Of a stretch of 42,074 bases of DNA, positions 34,955-42,074 are shown one piece after another. The translations under genes and the position numbers were made by a program. The stretch's first letter is position 1; the number at the start of each line of letters is the position of its first letter. Under the pieces are notes generated by a model, which did no database searches, was not told the origin of the DNA, and was given only the letters and a program-made list of their open reading frames with translations. Source of the stretch: Planctomycetota bacterium (lineage in GTDB: Bacteria > Planctomycetota > Phycisphaerae > Phycisphaerales > SM1A02); NCBI GenBank assembly GCA_009926625.1, contig RFON01000023.1:1-42074 (forward strand), in the 5' to 3' direction.

Positions 34955-35514
34955 GGCACGATGCCCTTGAACGATGCGTCGAGCGGCGCGTGGGATTGGT
35001 CGCGCGTCGACCGTTCGCTGACCGGCAGCGGCCAAGCGATCGACAGGCGTGGGTCCATTGCATCGAGCCCATCCTCGCTCTCTGGGTGGTACGACGCCGT
35101 GTGCAGATACAGCATCTCGCATCCATCACACAAGGTTTGGAATCCGTGCGCGAAGCCCTGAGGAATGAGGAGCGAGCGGCTGTTCTCGGCAGACAGGAGG
35201 ACGGCGTGATGCTGGAGGAAGGTGCGAGAGTCACGGCGCAGATCAACAGCGACATCGTGGACCTCACCCCGAAGACAAGAAACAAGCTTGAGCTCAGCGT
35301 GCGGCGCCCGTTGAAAGTGCATCCCTCGGACGGTGCCGCGCTGCGTCGTTTGGGTTCTATTGATCGCGGCAAGGGGGCAATCGCCGAGAAGCCCTCCAAG
35401 TTCCAGCGAACAATAGAGCCGCTCGAGCGATCCGCGCGCGTCCTTGAGTGGCTTGCGTTCCACGACAAGCAGCCCGTCTATTGGGGTGGGAAGCAATGTA
35501 AAGCGTGGCGTCAT
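34951..35514 (-). CDS. dTDP-4-dehydrorhamnose 3,5-epimerase family protein (cupin)
   Basis: 187 residues, RmlC-like double-stranded beta-helix. Seen: DARGSLERLY near the start, the active-site RGTVRGMHFQ with H66, and IPQGFAHGFQTL. It epimerises C3 and/or C5 of a 4-keto-6-deoxy nucleotide sugar. The position directly after CDP-glucose 4,6-dehydratase, and no dTDP-glucose genes nearby, suggest a CDP-linked substrate, which is an inference. ATG 35514 overlaps the dehydratase stop (ATGA). Confidence 0.92.
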   Translation of the reverse strand: MTPRFTLLPTPIDGLLVVERKPLKDARGSLERLYCSLELGGLLGDCPLAAINRTQTTQRGTVRGMHFQRAPHAELKLVSCLRGEVHDVAVDLRRDSRTFLQHHAVLLSAENSRSLLIPQGFAHGFQTLCDGCEMLYLHTASYHPESEDGLDAMDPRLSIAWPLPVSERSTRDQSHAPLDASFKGIVP

Positions 35515-36566
35515 CTGGAGTCCTCATATTCACGGATTTGCGCGATGCACTGTGGCTGCATCGGATCGCCACTTCGCCAGGCACGATGCCACGCCAGCGT
35601 GCGTGCCAGAGCGGTCTCAATGGACCAGCGTGGAGTCCACTTCAGTTGCTCCCGTGCCTTTGTGTTGTCGAGGGATAGGAAATGAGCCTCGTGCGGTTGC
35701 GGATCCGTGCTCACACGCCACCGCGCGCCCGGCACTTCGCGACACAGGTGTTCAACAATCCACCGAACCGAACGCGAATCTGTTCGCGGTGGTCCGAAGT
35801 TCCACGCTCCATCGAAGGGCTCACCGCCTTCACACAATCTCTCGGCCAGTTGGAGGTATCCCGAGATGGGTTCGAGTACATGTTGCCACGGTCGCGTTGC
35901 CCCGGGTGAGCGGATGACAATCTCGCACTCCGCATCGATGGCACGCAGGAAGTCTGGCACGAGTCGATCGCGAGCCCAGTCGCCTCCGCCGATGACATTG
36001 CCCGCTCGCGCAGACGCGACGCGAACACCCTGAGCAGCCAGAAACGAACGTCGATAAGCGTCGGTGATGAGTTCAGAGCAACCTTTGCTGCTCGAGTAGG
36101 GGTCGTGCCCACCCATCCGATCCGTTTCGCAAAAGGGGGCATCGCCGTCGCGATGCTCGTAGCACTTGTCCGTCGTCACATTCACAACACACCGCACGCC
36201 CTCGGACGAACGTACGGCATCAAGCAGATGAACAGTTCCCATGACATTCGTGCCAAATGTCTCGATCGGATCTCGGTAACTCTGTCGAACAAGCGGCTGT
36301 GCGGCCAAGTGGAAAACCACTTCTGCTTTCGATGTTCGCAGTGCTGATGCCAAAGCGGAGGAATCACGAATGTCCGCCATGGTGCTCGAAGACAGTCGTT
36401 GCCCAATGTCTGAAATCTCAAAGAGGCTCGGCGTTGTTGGCGGTGGCAGTGCGTAGCCGTGCACTTCGGCTCCCATGTCCGAGAGCCAGAGTGCGAGCCA
36501 ACCACCCTTGAACCCAGTGTGCCCAGTGAGGAAGACGCGTCGACCGCGCCAGAAGGAGCGAGTCAC
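35511..36566 (-). CDS. rfbG: CDP-glucose 4,6-dehydratase
   Basis: 351 residues, extended SDR enzyme that makes CDP-4-keto-6-deoxyglucose using bound NAD. Seen: the NAD loop FLTGHTGFKGGW, catalytic T132-D133-K134 in VTTDKCYE, the Y157/K161 pair in DPYSSSKGCSE, and ARAGNVIGGGDWARDR. These motifs, particularly GHTGFKGGW and GGGDWA, separate it from dTDP-glucose dehydratase. The GTG start at 36566 overlaps the stop of the cytidylyltransferase gene (GTGA), its usual pathway partner. Confidence 0.95.
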   Translation of the reverse strand: MTRSFWRGRRVFLTGHTGFKGGWLALWLSDMGAEVHGYALPPPTTPSLFEISDIGQRLSSSTMADIRDSSALASALRTSKAEVVFHLAAQPLVRQSYRDPIETFGTNVMGTVHLLDAVRSSEGVRCVVNVTTDKCYEHRDGDAPFCETDRMGGHDPYSSSKGCSELITDAYRRSFLAAQGVRVASARAGNVIGGGDWARDRLVPDFLRAIDAECEIVIRSPGATRPWQHVLEPISGYLQLAERLCEGGEPFDGAWNFGPPRTDSRSVRWIVEHLCREVPGARWRVSTDPQPHEAHFLSLDNTKAREQLKWTPRWSIETALARTLAWHRAWRSGDPMQPQCIAQIREYEDSR

Positions 36567-37336
36567 GCCCACTTCTTCCAAGGCGCGCTGCGGGACTGCC
36601 AGAGATCCTCCAATTGCCGCTTGTCGCGAAGCGTGTCCATGGCCTGCCAAAAGCCGCTGTGCTCGAACGCTTCGAGTTGTTTGGAGGACGCAAGTGTCGT
36701 GAGAGGTCCCCCTTCCCAAGGCGTGTCGTCACCGCCGATCAGATCGATGCACTTCGGCGAGAGAACAAAGAATCCACCACTGATGAGCCCCCCATCACCG
36801 CGTGGTTTTTCCGCAAACCCACTGACATGACTCCCATTGATTTCAAGTGCGCCGTAACGCCCTGGAGGACGCACGGCGAGCACGGTCGCCAACTTCCCAT
36901 GGCTACGGTGGAACGCAAGTTCGGCATCCAGGTCAGCGTCGCACAGCCCATCGCCGTAGGTGAAGAAAAACGCTTCTTCATTGCGCACGTGGTTCGCCAC
37001 TCGCTTCAATCGTCCGCCCGTGAGCGTCTCCTCGCCCGTGTCGACGAGTGTCACGCGCCATGGTTCGCTGTTGCGTTGGTGCACCTCCATGCGGTTGTGC
37101 TCCATATCAAACGTCACATCGGACATGTGCAGGAAGTAGTTCGCGAAGTACTCCTTGATCATGTAGCCGCGGTATCCACAGCAAATGACGAACTCATGCA
37201 CGCCAAAAGACGAGTAGAGCTTCATGATGTGCCAGAGGATCGGGCGTCCGCCGATCTCGATCATCGGCTTTGGCTTCAGATGCGTCTCTTCTGAGATGCG
37301 CGTGCCGAGTCCACCCGCGAGTATCACCGCCTTCAT
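36563..37336 (-). CDS. rfbF: Glucose-1-phosphate cytidylyltransferase
   Basis: 257 residues. Forms CDP-glucose from CTP and glucose 1-phosphate, the first committed step of CDP-deoxysugar synthesis. Seen: nucleotidyltransferase signature MKAVILAGGLGTRISEET, KPKPMIEIGGRPILWHIMK, the metal-site FTYGDGLCDAD, FAEKPRGDGGLISGGFFVL and the C-terminal WQAMDTLRDK. ATG 37336 lies 18 bases after the GT2 stop. Confidence 0.96.
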   Translation of the reverse strand: MKAVILAGGLGTRISEETHLKPKPMIEIGGRPILWHIMKLYSSFGVHEFVICCGYRGYMIKEYFANYFLHMSDVTFDMEHNRMEVHQRNSEPWRVTLVDTGEETLTGGRLKRVANHVRNEEAFFFTYGDGLCDADLDAELAFHRSHGKLATVLAVRPPGRYGALEINGSHVSGFAEKPRGDGGLISGGFFVLSPKCIDLIGGDDTPWEGGPLTTLASSKQLEAFEHSGFWQAMDTLRDKRQLEDLWQSRSAPWKKWA

Positions 37337-37354
37337 GTGAGGTCAATGTAGCAC

Positions 37355-38206
37355 TCAGCAGGGTTGTGATGCGCCGCGAAGTCCGTGCTCGGTGCGCTTG
37401 AGGCGCTGTGCGACGGTCGCAGCAAACAGGTCTTGGCTCTGGCGTGAGAAGGCCGGGCTCCCCTCGCGGTGCCAGAGGTGCAGAACTGTGGTGCCAGCGG
37501 GGGCGCGCAGCAGGCGCAGCCCTGCATGCTGCGCGCGGAGACAGAACTCGCTGTCCTCAAGTCCCCAGCCCACGAAGCGTTCATCGAACCCGCCCAGGTT
37601 TTCAAGACAGCGGCGGTGCAGGGCGAGATTGCATGTACGGACGCTCTTCCAACGGTCCAGTCGAGCCGCCGTCCACAAGGTTCGGAAGCCATCAACGACT
37701 CCGCCGACCATCGGGATGAACTGGTTCACTTGTCCCTTTCGACGAAGTCGCCAAAGGGCATGTGTCGTCAGCAGATGAAGTTGCACCTTGCCAGCAAGCG
37801 CATCGTTTGTGAGGAGGGGAGTCAAGAGCACACGACTGCCGCGACTCAGCCGAAGAGTGTTTGCGCATGAAGTGTGTCCTCGAATGAACGCCGCGCGCGG
37901 CACGCAATCGCCATCGAGGAAGATGATCCAGGGTGCTCGCGCCTGTTCGGCAGCACGGTTGCGGATCGCGGCGGCGCGAAATCCCTTGTCCTCCTGCCAC
38001 TCCCAGTGGAGGCGGGCGATTCCGGCTGCTGCGAACCGCGGCTTGAACGACTCCACAACCGCCGCGGTTTCAGGCCCGCTGCCGTCATCGGCGACGATGC
38101 ACTCGAAGTCACGGCGATCCTGCACGAGCAGTCCTTCGAGTACGCAGCGAAGCGCATCGGGTCGGTTGTAGGTGGTGACGATCACCGATGCGGCAAGTTC
38201 CGCCAT
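37355..38206 (-). CDS. Glycosyltransferase family 2 with galactosyltransferase-like C-terminus
   Basis: 283 residues. N-terminal GT-A motifs ASVIVTTYNRPDALR and IVADDGSGPET; donor/metal site WIIFLDGDCVPR with a DGD triplet; C-terminal GGFDERFVGWGLEDSEFCLR, the acceptor-domain pattern of chondroitin-polymerase-like and GT7-like enzymes. It transfers a sugar from a nucleotide donor in glycan assembly. Start ATG 38206 begins the family sequence; the frame is open far upstream but enters the kinase gene. It lies 43 bases after the kinase stop. Confidence 0.92.
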   Translation of the reverse strand: MAELAASVIVTTYNRPDALRCVLEGLLVQDRRDFECIVADDGSGPETAAVVESFKPRFAAAGIARLHWEWQEDKGFRAAAIRNRAAEQARAPWIIFLDGDCVPRAAFIRGHTSCANTLRLSRGSRVLLTPLLTNDALAGKVQLHLLTTHALWRLRRKGQVNQFIPMVGGVVDGFRTLWTAARLDRWKSVRTCNLALHRRCLENLGGFDERFVGWGLEDSEFCLRAQHAGLRLLRAPAGTTVLHLWHREGSPAFSRQSQDLFAATVAQRLKRTEHGLRGASQPC

Positions 38207-38249
38207 GCGCCGCCACGATAGTGCCTTCACGCGGGCGCTGTGCCCGACA

Positions 38250-39284
38250 TCACTTTGGCATGAGTGCCAGCAGAGCGCCTGCATCGGCAGGGCGACCCTC
38301 GGGTCTCTCGGCGCAACATCTGGCGACGAGCGAATCGAAATCTTCGATCTTCGCTGCGAGCTCGTCTCCCGATCGGCATCGACGGCGCTCGGCGATCTGA
38401 TCGGCACGCAGGGGATCGGTCAGGGTGAGCGCACGCAGCACCTGCGTGGGCGGCATGGCGTTCCCCGGCCTGCTTCGCCGCGCCGCTGACCGCGACCGCC
38501 CAGACTGCGCCGCACTGGCATCACTTCTCGCCTTCATCCATGCGCCATCACGCGGAACAAGGCCGCACAGCAGTTCACCAAGGATCATCCCCAGAGCAAA
38601 CACATCCGCGCTTGCATCGCACGCCGCAAGCCCGAGATCCCACTGCTCAGGCGCCATGTAGGCGGGCGTTCCCATCCGATGCGCTGGCGAGATGGGCGTG
38701 AGGCGCATACCGCTGCTGATCACGGAACGCGCCATGCCAAAATCGATCACTCGCGGTTGAAGTGCACCGTCCTTCGTTACCTCGGCGAGCGCGTTGCCAG
38801 GCTTCAGATCACGGTGCACCACACCAGCGGCGTGCGCTGCCGCTATCGCTGACACCAGCCGAACTGCAAGCACGAGGCGAGACTCCACATCAAGCGCTGC
38901 ATCATCGGCAGCATGCGTGACGGCGGAACCGCGAACGAGCGGCATGGCCAGCCATGGTGAGCCGCTCGCGTGAACACCCGCATCGATCACGGGCACGATC
39001 CCTGGATGAGCAAGCGACTCGACGATCCGCCGTTCGCGCGCGAAGCGTTCCAGCATCTCCTCGCTGTCGATTCCGGCACGCAGCAACTTGACTGCATGAG
39101 TTGCACCGCGCCCCGTGCCGCGAGCGGCAGAAAACACCTCGGCGACCGCGCCCTCGCCAATCCTCGACAGCAGCGTGAATGGCCCACACTGCAGAGCATC
39201 CGCCAGCTGTCCCTCGCGAACCTCCGCACGCAGTGCCAACAGCACATCATCGAGCGTCGGCTTGCAGCGACGCGGGTCACTCAA
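38250..39284 (-). CDS. Serine/threonine protein kinase (Hanks type), soluble
   Basis: 344 residues. Complete kinase set: glycine loop RIGEGAVAEVFSA, K66 in HAVKLL, HRDLKPGN with D159, DFG at 181-183, APE at 211-213. No transmembrane segment or sensor domain is seen after the kinase core, and the C-lobe has an Arg/Ser-rich insert near residues 240-265. It probably phosphorylates the ECF sigma factor or another partner encoded beside it (inferred). Its ATG overlaps the sigma factor stop (ATGA). Confidence 0.93.
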   Translation of the reverse strand: MSDPRRCKPTLDDVLLALRAEVREGQLADALQCGPFTLLSRIGEGAVAEVFSAARGTGRGATHAVKLLRAGIDSEEMLERFARERRIVESLAHPGIVPVIDAGVHASGSPWLAMPLVRGSAVTHAADDAALDVESRLVLAVRLVSAIAAAHAAGVVHRDLKPGNALAEVTKDGALQPRVIDFGMARSVISSGMRLTPISPAHRMGTPAYMAPEQWDLGLAACDASADVFALGMILGELLCGLVPRDGAWMKARSDASAAQSGRSRSAARRSRPGNAMPPTQVLRALTLTDPLRADQIAERRRCRSGDELAAKIEDFDSLVARCCAERPEGRPADAGALLALMPK

Positions 39285-39940
39285 CCTTTCTTCTCCCGAA
39301 CCCCCATGCGCTTTGCGAGGCGCTGCCGACCATCTGTCAACTCGCGGTACGCGGTGCGCTCACTGATCCCGAGCAGTTCGGCGACCCGCGGAACGGGCAC
39401 ATCAAGAATCGCATGCAGCGCAAGAACCTCCATCATCCGTGGTTGGGTGGTCGACAGCCGTGCCATGTGTTCCAGAATGGAATCGCGCAGTTCCTGGACG
39501 CTGCGATCGCCCGCCTCGGAGCCCGCAGCTCCCCGCGGGTTCCGCATGTCGTCAACGACATCTCCCCCGAGCACTCCTGGCCGCAGCCCCTTGCCGCGTT
39601 TCTGCGCGCGGCGGAACTTTGCACGGTCCGACAGTGCCTGCGCCATCAGGATCGTTGCAAGTCCGCACAGATGCCGATCGTTCTTCGGGGGCTTCCGCTG
39701 GTTCATCAAGCGAACAACCGACTCTGCGACGAGTGAGCTGGGGGTGATCGTCTTCGTGAGTCCCGATGCGCGGATCTCCCGCGCCGCGATGCGGCGAAGT
39801 TCGGGATAGGAGTGGTTGACGAGTTCATGCAGCGCGCGCGAGCTACGCACTGTCCGCCGCACGGACGGGGCCGCGCGCAAGCGCTCCGGTTGCGGCTTTG
39901 ACGAAGCGCCGAGCAACGGCTTCCGCCGAACACGCTTCAT
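39281..39940 (-). CDS. ECF-type RNA polymerase sigma factor (planctomycete/acidobacterial ECF family)
   Basis: 219 residues. Region 2-like sequence ELVNHSYPELRRIAAREI with SSLVAESVVRLM, and a region 4 helix-turn-helix IPDVPVPRVAELLGISERTAYRELTDG-like segment near the end (VAELLGISERTAYREL). It matches the Sigma70_ECF group that is commonly linked to protein kinases rather than to anti-sigma factors; no anti-sigma gene is adjacent here. Four-base overlaps on both sides (ATGA with each kinase gene) tie its production to the kinases. Confidence 0.9.
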   Translation of the reverse strand: MKRVRRKPLLGASSKPQPERLRAAPSVRRTVRSSRALHELVNHSYPELRRIAAREIRASGLTKTITPSSLVAESVVRLMNQRKPPKNDRHLCGLATILMAQALSDRAKFRRAQKRGKGLRPGVLGGDVVDDMRNPRGAAGSEAGDRSVQELRDSILEHMARLSTTQPRMMEVLALHAILDVPVPRVAELLGISERTAYRELTDGRQRLAKRMGVREKKG

Positions 39941-42074
39941 CGGTTGGGTCCTCCCGCATGCACGGGCGCACGAAGAGCCGCCAGAACTCTCTCCCGCGCC
40001 CCGCGCAGATCACGAAGCAGCAGGTCGTTGGTCTGACCGCGCGCGACCGATGCCGCCTGCGCGGCTGCCAGAGCATCATCCACCAGTCCTTCTGACAATG
40101 GATCGCCAGTTTCGATGGCCATCGCCTCGGCGAGGCTCGCCGTGCAGCGCAGCGTCGCGGGAGCCGTCGCTCCGACTGCTCGCTCGAGCGCGGCCTGGGA
40201 CTCCTCCAGTTCTGTCCGAGCGAGTGACAGCTTCCCCGATCGCAGGAGGCATTGGGCGTGCGCGACACGATGGTGCAGATAGTTCGCGGACTGCGTTCCC
40301 GCCGTGCGGGCGAGCCGAGGCAGTGCATCTTTGTACACCTCGCATGCCTGAGCAATGTCGCCACCTTGCTGAAGTGCGAAGGCAAGCCCGACTTGAGCGC
40401 GCACGGTGCCTGGCGCATCCAACCCGATTGTTCGAACACGAATCTCCCACGCCTCGCGCAGCATGGACTGACCCTGTGAGAAGTTGCCGAGATTGGCGAG
40501 CGCCGTTCCCAACTCACGAAGCGGACCAGCCGCTTCCGCCGAATCAGCGCCGAACAGCTTTCGCCGCGCGGCGAGCGACACTTCGAGAGGCTCGAGCGCC
40601 TCCGCGCTTCTGTCCGCCGCCGCAAGCGCACTGCCGAGTTGCATAGCTGATTCGCTCGTGCGGATGTCGTCCTCGGGCAGGGTGCGTGAACGCCCGCTCC
40701 ACGCCTCAGAAAGAAGCGCGATCGCTTCATCCATTCGGCCCTGCGACCACGCGATCATGCCGCACAGGTGCGTGGTGTCGAGCGTGTCCTGATGCAGCTG
40801 TCCGAGGGTTTCGCGCCTGATGTCGCGAGCACGGGAGGCAAGCGCCTGCGCCTGCTCCAACTGTCCAAGTTGCCAGCGGCGATCTGCGACTTCGTGGCGC
40901 AGTTGTGCCGCTGCGAGGGGAAGGTCTTCAAGGGCATCGGCTTCCGCCTCGAGCGGGTCGAGCAGACGCCGCGCGATCACGGCCCCACCCAGATCACTCT
41001 TGTTCACCTTGAGCACCTCTCGGTACATCGTGGCGAGCAGCTCCTTGCGAATACTTCGGTCAGGCTCATCGCGCACAAGTGCATCGCGGTGGCGATTGAG
41101 AAGATCCTGCACGATCTCCGCTCCGAGGAAGTCAGGGCGGAGTCCCGCGATGACCTTTGACTGAACGCTTGCAATGCGGCGAACTTCCTCCGCGCGCCGC
41201 TCCACTTCAGCGCGTGCGCGAGACTCATGAACGGCGAACCACGACGAGACGGCAGTCGCACCCACAAGCACCAGACCGATCACGGCAGCAGCCGCGACCT
41301 GCATTCGGTGTGTACGCGCATAGGCACGAACGCGGTAGGTCAGCGTGCGCGGTCCCGCTTCCAAGGCGCCCCCGGAACACCACGCGCGGAGATCCGCGGC
41401 GAACGCAGCAGGAGACTGGTAGCGATCGGCTGGATCGGGGGCAAGCGCACGGTCGAGGATCCAGCCCAGTTCGCCGCGAGTCGCGTGCAGCAGTTGCACG
41501 CGCGAAGCGGATCGCGCGACGAGCAATGCATCGTCGAATCGGCGAAGCAACTCGTCTCGCGACACGACGATCCCGCCGCGCAAGTTTGCGATCGCGCGTG
41601 CACGCGTGATCGTGGATCCGAGAGGATCCCCCGTCGGTGGAACTCCCAGCAGCAGTTCATGCAGAATCGATCCAAGCCCCCAAACATCGCTGCGCGTATC
41701 CGCATCTCCACCGCGCGCCTGTTCGGGACTCATCGATGCTGGTGTGCCGATCATCTCGCCTGCTTCCGTCACCGAAGGGTTCTCGTTGGAAGTCAGTGCT
41801 TTCGCGACGCCGAAGTCGATCACCTTGACCTCAAGTGCGCCCTGCTCGCCGCGGCGAGCGAGCACATTGCCGGGCGTGAGATCGCGGTGAAGAACGCCGC
41901 GTTGGTGCGCATGCTGCACGGCATCGCATGCGGAGGCAAGCAGCAAAGCACGCGTCTTGAGATCAGCCTGAGCGACATCGCACGCCGTGGTGATCGGCTT
42001 GCCCTCGACAAACTCCATCACGAAGTACGGTCGGCCGCGCTGCGTCATGCCTCCATCGATCGCGCGCGCGATCG
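39937..42074 (-). CDS. Membrane serine/threonine kinase with TPR C-terminus, N-terminus outside window
   Basis: At least 711 residues are visible; the frame stays open to the right edge, where the sequence reads like the end of the kinase N-lobe (IARAIDGG before MTQRGRPYFVMEFVEG). Kinase C-lobe: HRDLTPGN, with Thr where most Ser/Thr kinases have Lys, DFGVAK, and GTPASMSPEQA. A transmembrane helix at about residues 251-273 counted from the Met at 42048 is followed by a short coiled coil and several TPR units (for example SAMQLGSALAAADRSAEAL). Thus a cytoplasmic kinase would be joined to a TPR domain on the other membrane side. The stop overlaps the sigma factor ATG (ATGA). Confidence 0.92.
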   Translation of the reverse strand, partial: IARAIDGGMTQRGRPYFVMEFVEGKPITTACDVAQADLKTRALLLASACDAVQHAHQRGVLHRDLTPGNVLARRGEQGALEVKVIDFGVAKALTSNENPSVTEAGEMIGTPASMSPEQARGGDADTRSDVWGLGSILHELLLGVPPTGDPLGSTITRARAIANLRGGIVVSRDELLRRFDDALLVARSASRVQLLHATRGELGWILDRALAPDPADRYQSPAAFAADLRAWCSGGALEAGPRTLTYRVRAYARTHRMQVAAAAVIGLVLVGATAVSSWFAVHESRARAEVERRAEEVRRIASVQSKVIAGLRPDFLGAEIVQDLLNRHRDALVRDEPDRSIRKELLATMYREVLKVNKSDLGGAVIARRLLDPLEAEADALEDLPLAAAQLRHEVADRRWQLGQLEQAQALASRARDIRRETLGQLHQDTLDTTHLCGMIAWSQGRMDEAIALLSEAWSGRSRTLPEDDIRTSESAMQLGSALAAADRSAEALEPLEVSLAARRKLFGADSAEAAGPLRELGTALANLGNFSQGQSMLREAWEIRVRTIGLDAPGTVRAQVGLAFALQQGGDIAQACEVYKDALPRLARTAGTQSANYLHHRVAHAQCLLRSGKLSLARTELEESQAALERAVGATAPATLRCTASLAEAMAIETGDPLSEGLVDDALAAAQAASVARGQTNDLLLRDLRGARERVLAALRAPVHAGGPNR

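Noticed and set aside
33701..35161. 486-codon open frame on the plus strand
   Set aside because: Opposite the C-methyltransferase, which has all zinc and SAM motifs; shadow.
37333..37695. 120-codon minus-strand frame between rfbF and the GT2 gene
   Set aside because: Overlaps the C-terminal acceptor domain of the GT2 in another frame and has no motif; shadow.
42057..42074. Perfect 18-base palindrome CGATCGCGCGCGCGATCG at the right edge
   Set aside because: It falls inside the kinase coding frame and is made of common Ile/Ala/Arg codons; probably chance, and the edge prevents seeing its context.
1..42074. CRISPR arrays, insertion sequences, integrases, phage or toxin-antitoxin genes
   Set aside because: Looked for as regularly spaced repeats, transposase or recombinase motifs, and small paired genes; none was seen.

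Overview
The window is high-GC bacterial DNA, densely packed and with many GTG starts. Three secreted proteins end in paired EF-hand/dockerin-like motifs followed by a W-G type ending. There is also a prepilin-like H-X9-DG protein, a stand-alone nuoA, and an ECF sigma factor sandwiched between Hanks-type kinases. Together these point to a planctomycete, most probably of the Phycisphaerae. This assignment is inferred from gene style, not from a marker-gene comparison.

Layout. 1-1807 (-): gcvP, running off the left edge. 1886-6618 (+): a secreted M28 peptidase and a GH95 alpha-L-fucosidase joined by a GTGA stop/start overlap. 6649-7735 (-): an isolated nuoA, tRNA-Pro(TGG) and a DinB-fold protein. 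7799-10213 (-): a large secreted RCC1 propeller protein with an SGNH hydrolase inserted in it. 10436-13420 (+): a three-gene type III polyketide unit (methyltransferase, FAD oxidoreductase, type III PKS) whose FAD gene carries an apparent one-base deletion. 13389-15005 (-): a choice-of-anchor I protein. 15162-17839 (+): a duplicated lamin-tail-like protein and a prepilin-like protein. 17913-19313 (+): fumC. 19322-20893 (-): a polysaccharide flippase. 20989-26090 (+): a PETase/cutinase-like secreted hydrolase, an OPT transporter and zwf. 26121-29209 (+): an unknown secreted helical protein, a TIGR04325 methyltransferase and a sulfotransferase.

29196-42074 (-) is one continuous run of fourteen genes with gaps of at most 88 bases and mostly 4-base overlaps. 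A TPR-bearing membrane kinase (5' end outside the window), an ECF sigma factor and a second kinase come first. They are followed by a glycan cluster: GT2, glucose-1-phosphate cytidylyltransferase, CDP-glucose 4,6-dehydratase, RmlC-type epimerase, C-methyltransferase, DegT aminotransferase, methyltransferase, a half-length formyltransferase-like protein, WbqC, a hexapeptide acyltransferase and a second GT2. The set reads as a route to a CDP-activated, C-methyl-branched, amino- and probably N-acyl-modified deoxysugar, which is then placed on a surface polysaccharide. The sulfotransferase, TIGR04325 protein and flippase nearby fit the same theme.

No CRISPR array, insertion sequence, integrase, phage gene or rRNA was seen. 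No stretch over 300 bases lacks a gene.
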